In this document: positions 5,969-6,206 of the stretch, piece after piece | Position numbering within the stretch: the first letter of the stretch is position 1 | Layout: each line of letters opens with the position of its first letter | Source: Myxococcales bacterium | GTDB taxonomy: Bacteria; Myxococcota; Myxococcia; Myxococcales; Anaeromyxobacteraceae | NCBI GenBank assembly: GCA_021848865.1 | Contig: JAJZTO010000115.1 | Span: forward strand, 1-6,206 | DNA: 6,206 nt | Reading direction: 5' to 3' | The notes under the pieces: model-generated | What the model saw: the letters and a program-made list of their open reading frames with translations, nothing else | The model's database searches: none | What the model was told of the DNA's origin: nothing | Program-made: the position numbers and the translations under genes

Positions 5969-6206
5969 CGCCCTGGAGGCGCCGCCCGGACGACGGGCGC
6001 CCGGTCGCGGCGCTGGCAGCGGGGGTCCAGCCAGGGCAGCGAGGTCCGGGGCCGGGGCAGGTCCCGCGGCGCGACCTCGGTGAAGCCGTCCGCGCGCAGC
6101 GCGACGTCGGCGCGGATCCACGGGGCGACGGCGCGCGCCGGCGCCGGGGCGGGGCAGGCGACCCGGACCACCGGCTCGCGCGCGGCGGAGAGGCCGTAGA
6201 GCTCCT
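5965..6206 (-). CDS. C-terminal end of an unidentified convergent gene (partial)
   Basis: Read on the minus strand, the frame is open from the right edge of the window to a TAG at 5967-5965 and gives 79 residues. Of the sense codons, only CCT and CCA near the end lack G or C in the third position, which is the local coding signature. A GTG at 6171-6169 is in frame, but the frame continues through 'ELYGLSAAREP' to the window edge, so the start is probably outside. The tail is rich in Arg, Pro and Ala and has two Cys (residues 17 and 63 of the visible part). No family is recognised. Its last bases overlap the aceF stop in a shared CTAG. Confidence 0.6.
   Translation of the reverse strand, partial: ELYGLSAAREPVVRVACPAPAPARAVAPWIRADVALRADGFTEVAPRDLPRPRTSLPWLDPRCQRRDRAPVVRAAPPGR
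5968..5999. terminator. Possible paired stem-loops at the convergent gene junction
   Basis: Directly after the aceF stop are two small inverted repeats: GCGCC (5968-5972) with GGCGC (5978-5982), and CGCCCG (5983-5988) with CGGGCG (5994-5999), each with a 5-nt loop. There is no T-run, so this is not a classic intrinsic terminator. It lies inside the last codons of the minus-strand gene. It might stop or stabilise the aceF transcript end, but short GC stems are frequent by chance here. Confidence 0.2.

Noticed and set aside
4273..6121. Two long minus-strand frames opposite aceF
   Set aside because: Both are low-complexity antisense shadows of aceE and aceF; the plus-strand frame has all E2 domains and catalytic residues.
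1..6206. CRISPR arrays, tRNA or rRNA genes, insertion sequences, attachment sites
   Set aside because: No regularly spaced direct repeats, no tRNA-like cloverleaf or rRNA signature, and no transposase or integrase reading frame were seen in the sequence.

Overview
The window is about 6.2 kb of very GC-rich DNA, with G or C at almost every third codon position. It is packed with genes and has almost no intergenic sequence. The protein types suggest a myxobacterium, most likely Anaeromyxobacter or a relative: an MshEN-plus-GAF-like regulator, and an E. coli-like AceE/AceF pair in a genome of this composition. That placement comes from composition and recalled family resemblance, not from a search.

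Layout: five genes run rightwards, and a sixth converges on them from the right edge. In order they are: (1) the last 51 codons of an unidentified gene (1-156); (2) a 418-residue protein (160-1416) with an N-terminal MshEN-type tandem cyclic-di-GMP-binding motif, a Pro/Ala linker and a C-terminal GAF-like domain; (3) a 181-residue protein of unknown function (1419-1964); (4) aceE, the homodimeric-type E1 of pyruvate dehydrogenase (2001-4655); (5) aceF, the dihydrolipoamide acetyltransferase E2 with a single lipoyl domain (4658-5968); (6) on the minus strand, the C-terminal 79 codons of an unidentified gene (5965-6206), whose stop codon overlaps the aceF stop inside one CTAG.

The gaps between the rightward genes are 3, 2, 36 and 2 nt, so they look like one transcription unit. 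AceE and AceF together decarboxylate pyruvate and transfer the acetyl group to CoA. The E3 subunit (lipoamide dehydrogenase) is not in the window. No promoter for the unit is visible; it must lie further left or inside a coding region.

The less ordinary signals are the perfect 24-5-24 spaced cyclic-di-GMP motif pair without an ATPase domain, a 12-bp-arm palindrome embedded in frame in the AceF interdomain linker next to a repetitive ACCCCGAC-type tract, a short hairpin that would mask the aceE ribosome-binding site, and the CTAG stop-on-stop convergent junction. I found no clear evidence of a wholly new system. The best lead is the physical link between a probable cyclic-di-GMP receptor, an unknown protein and the pyruvate dehydrogenase genes.
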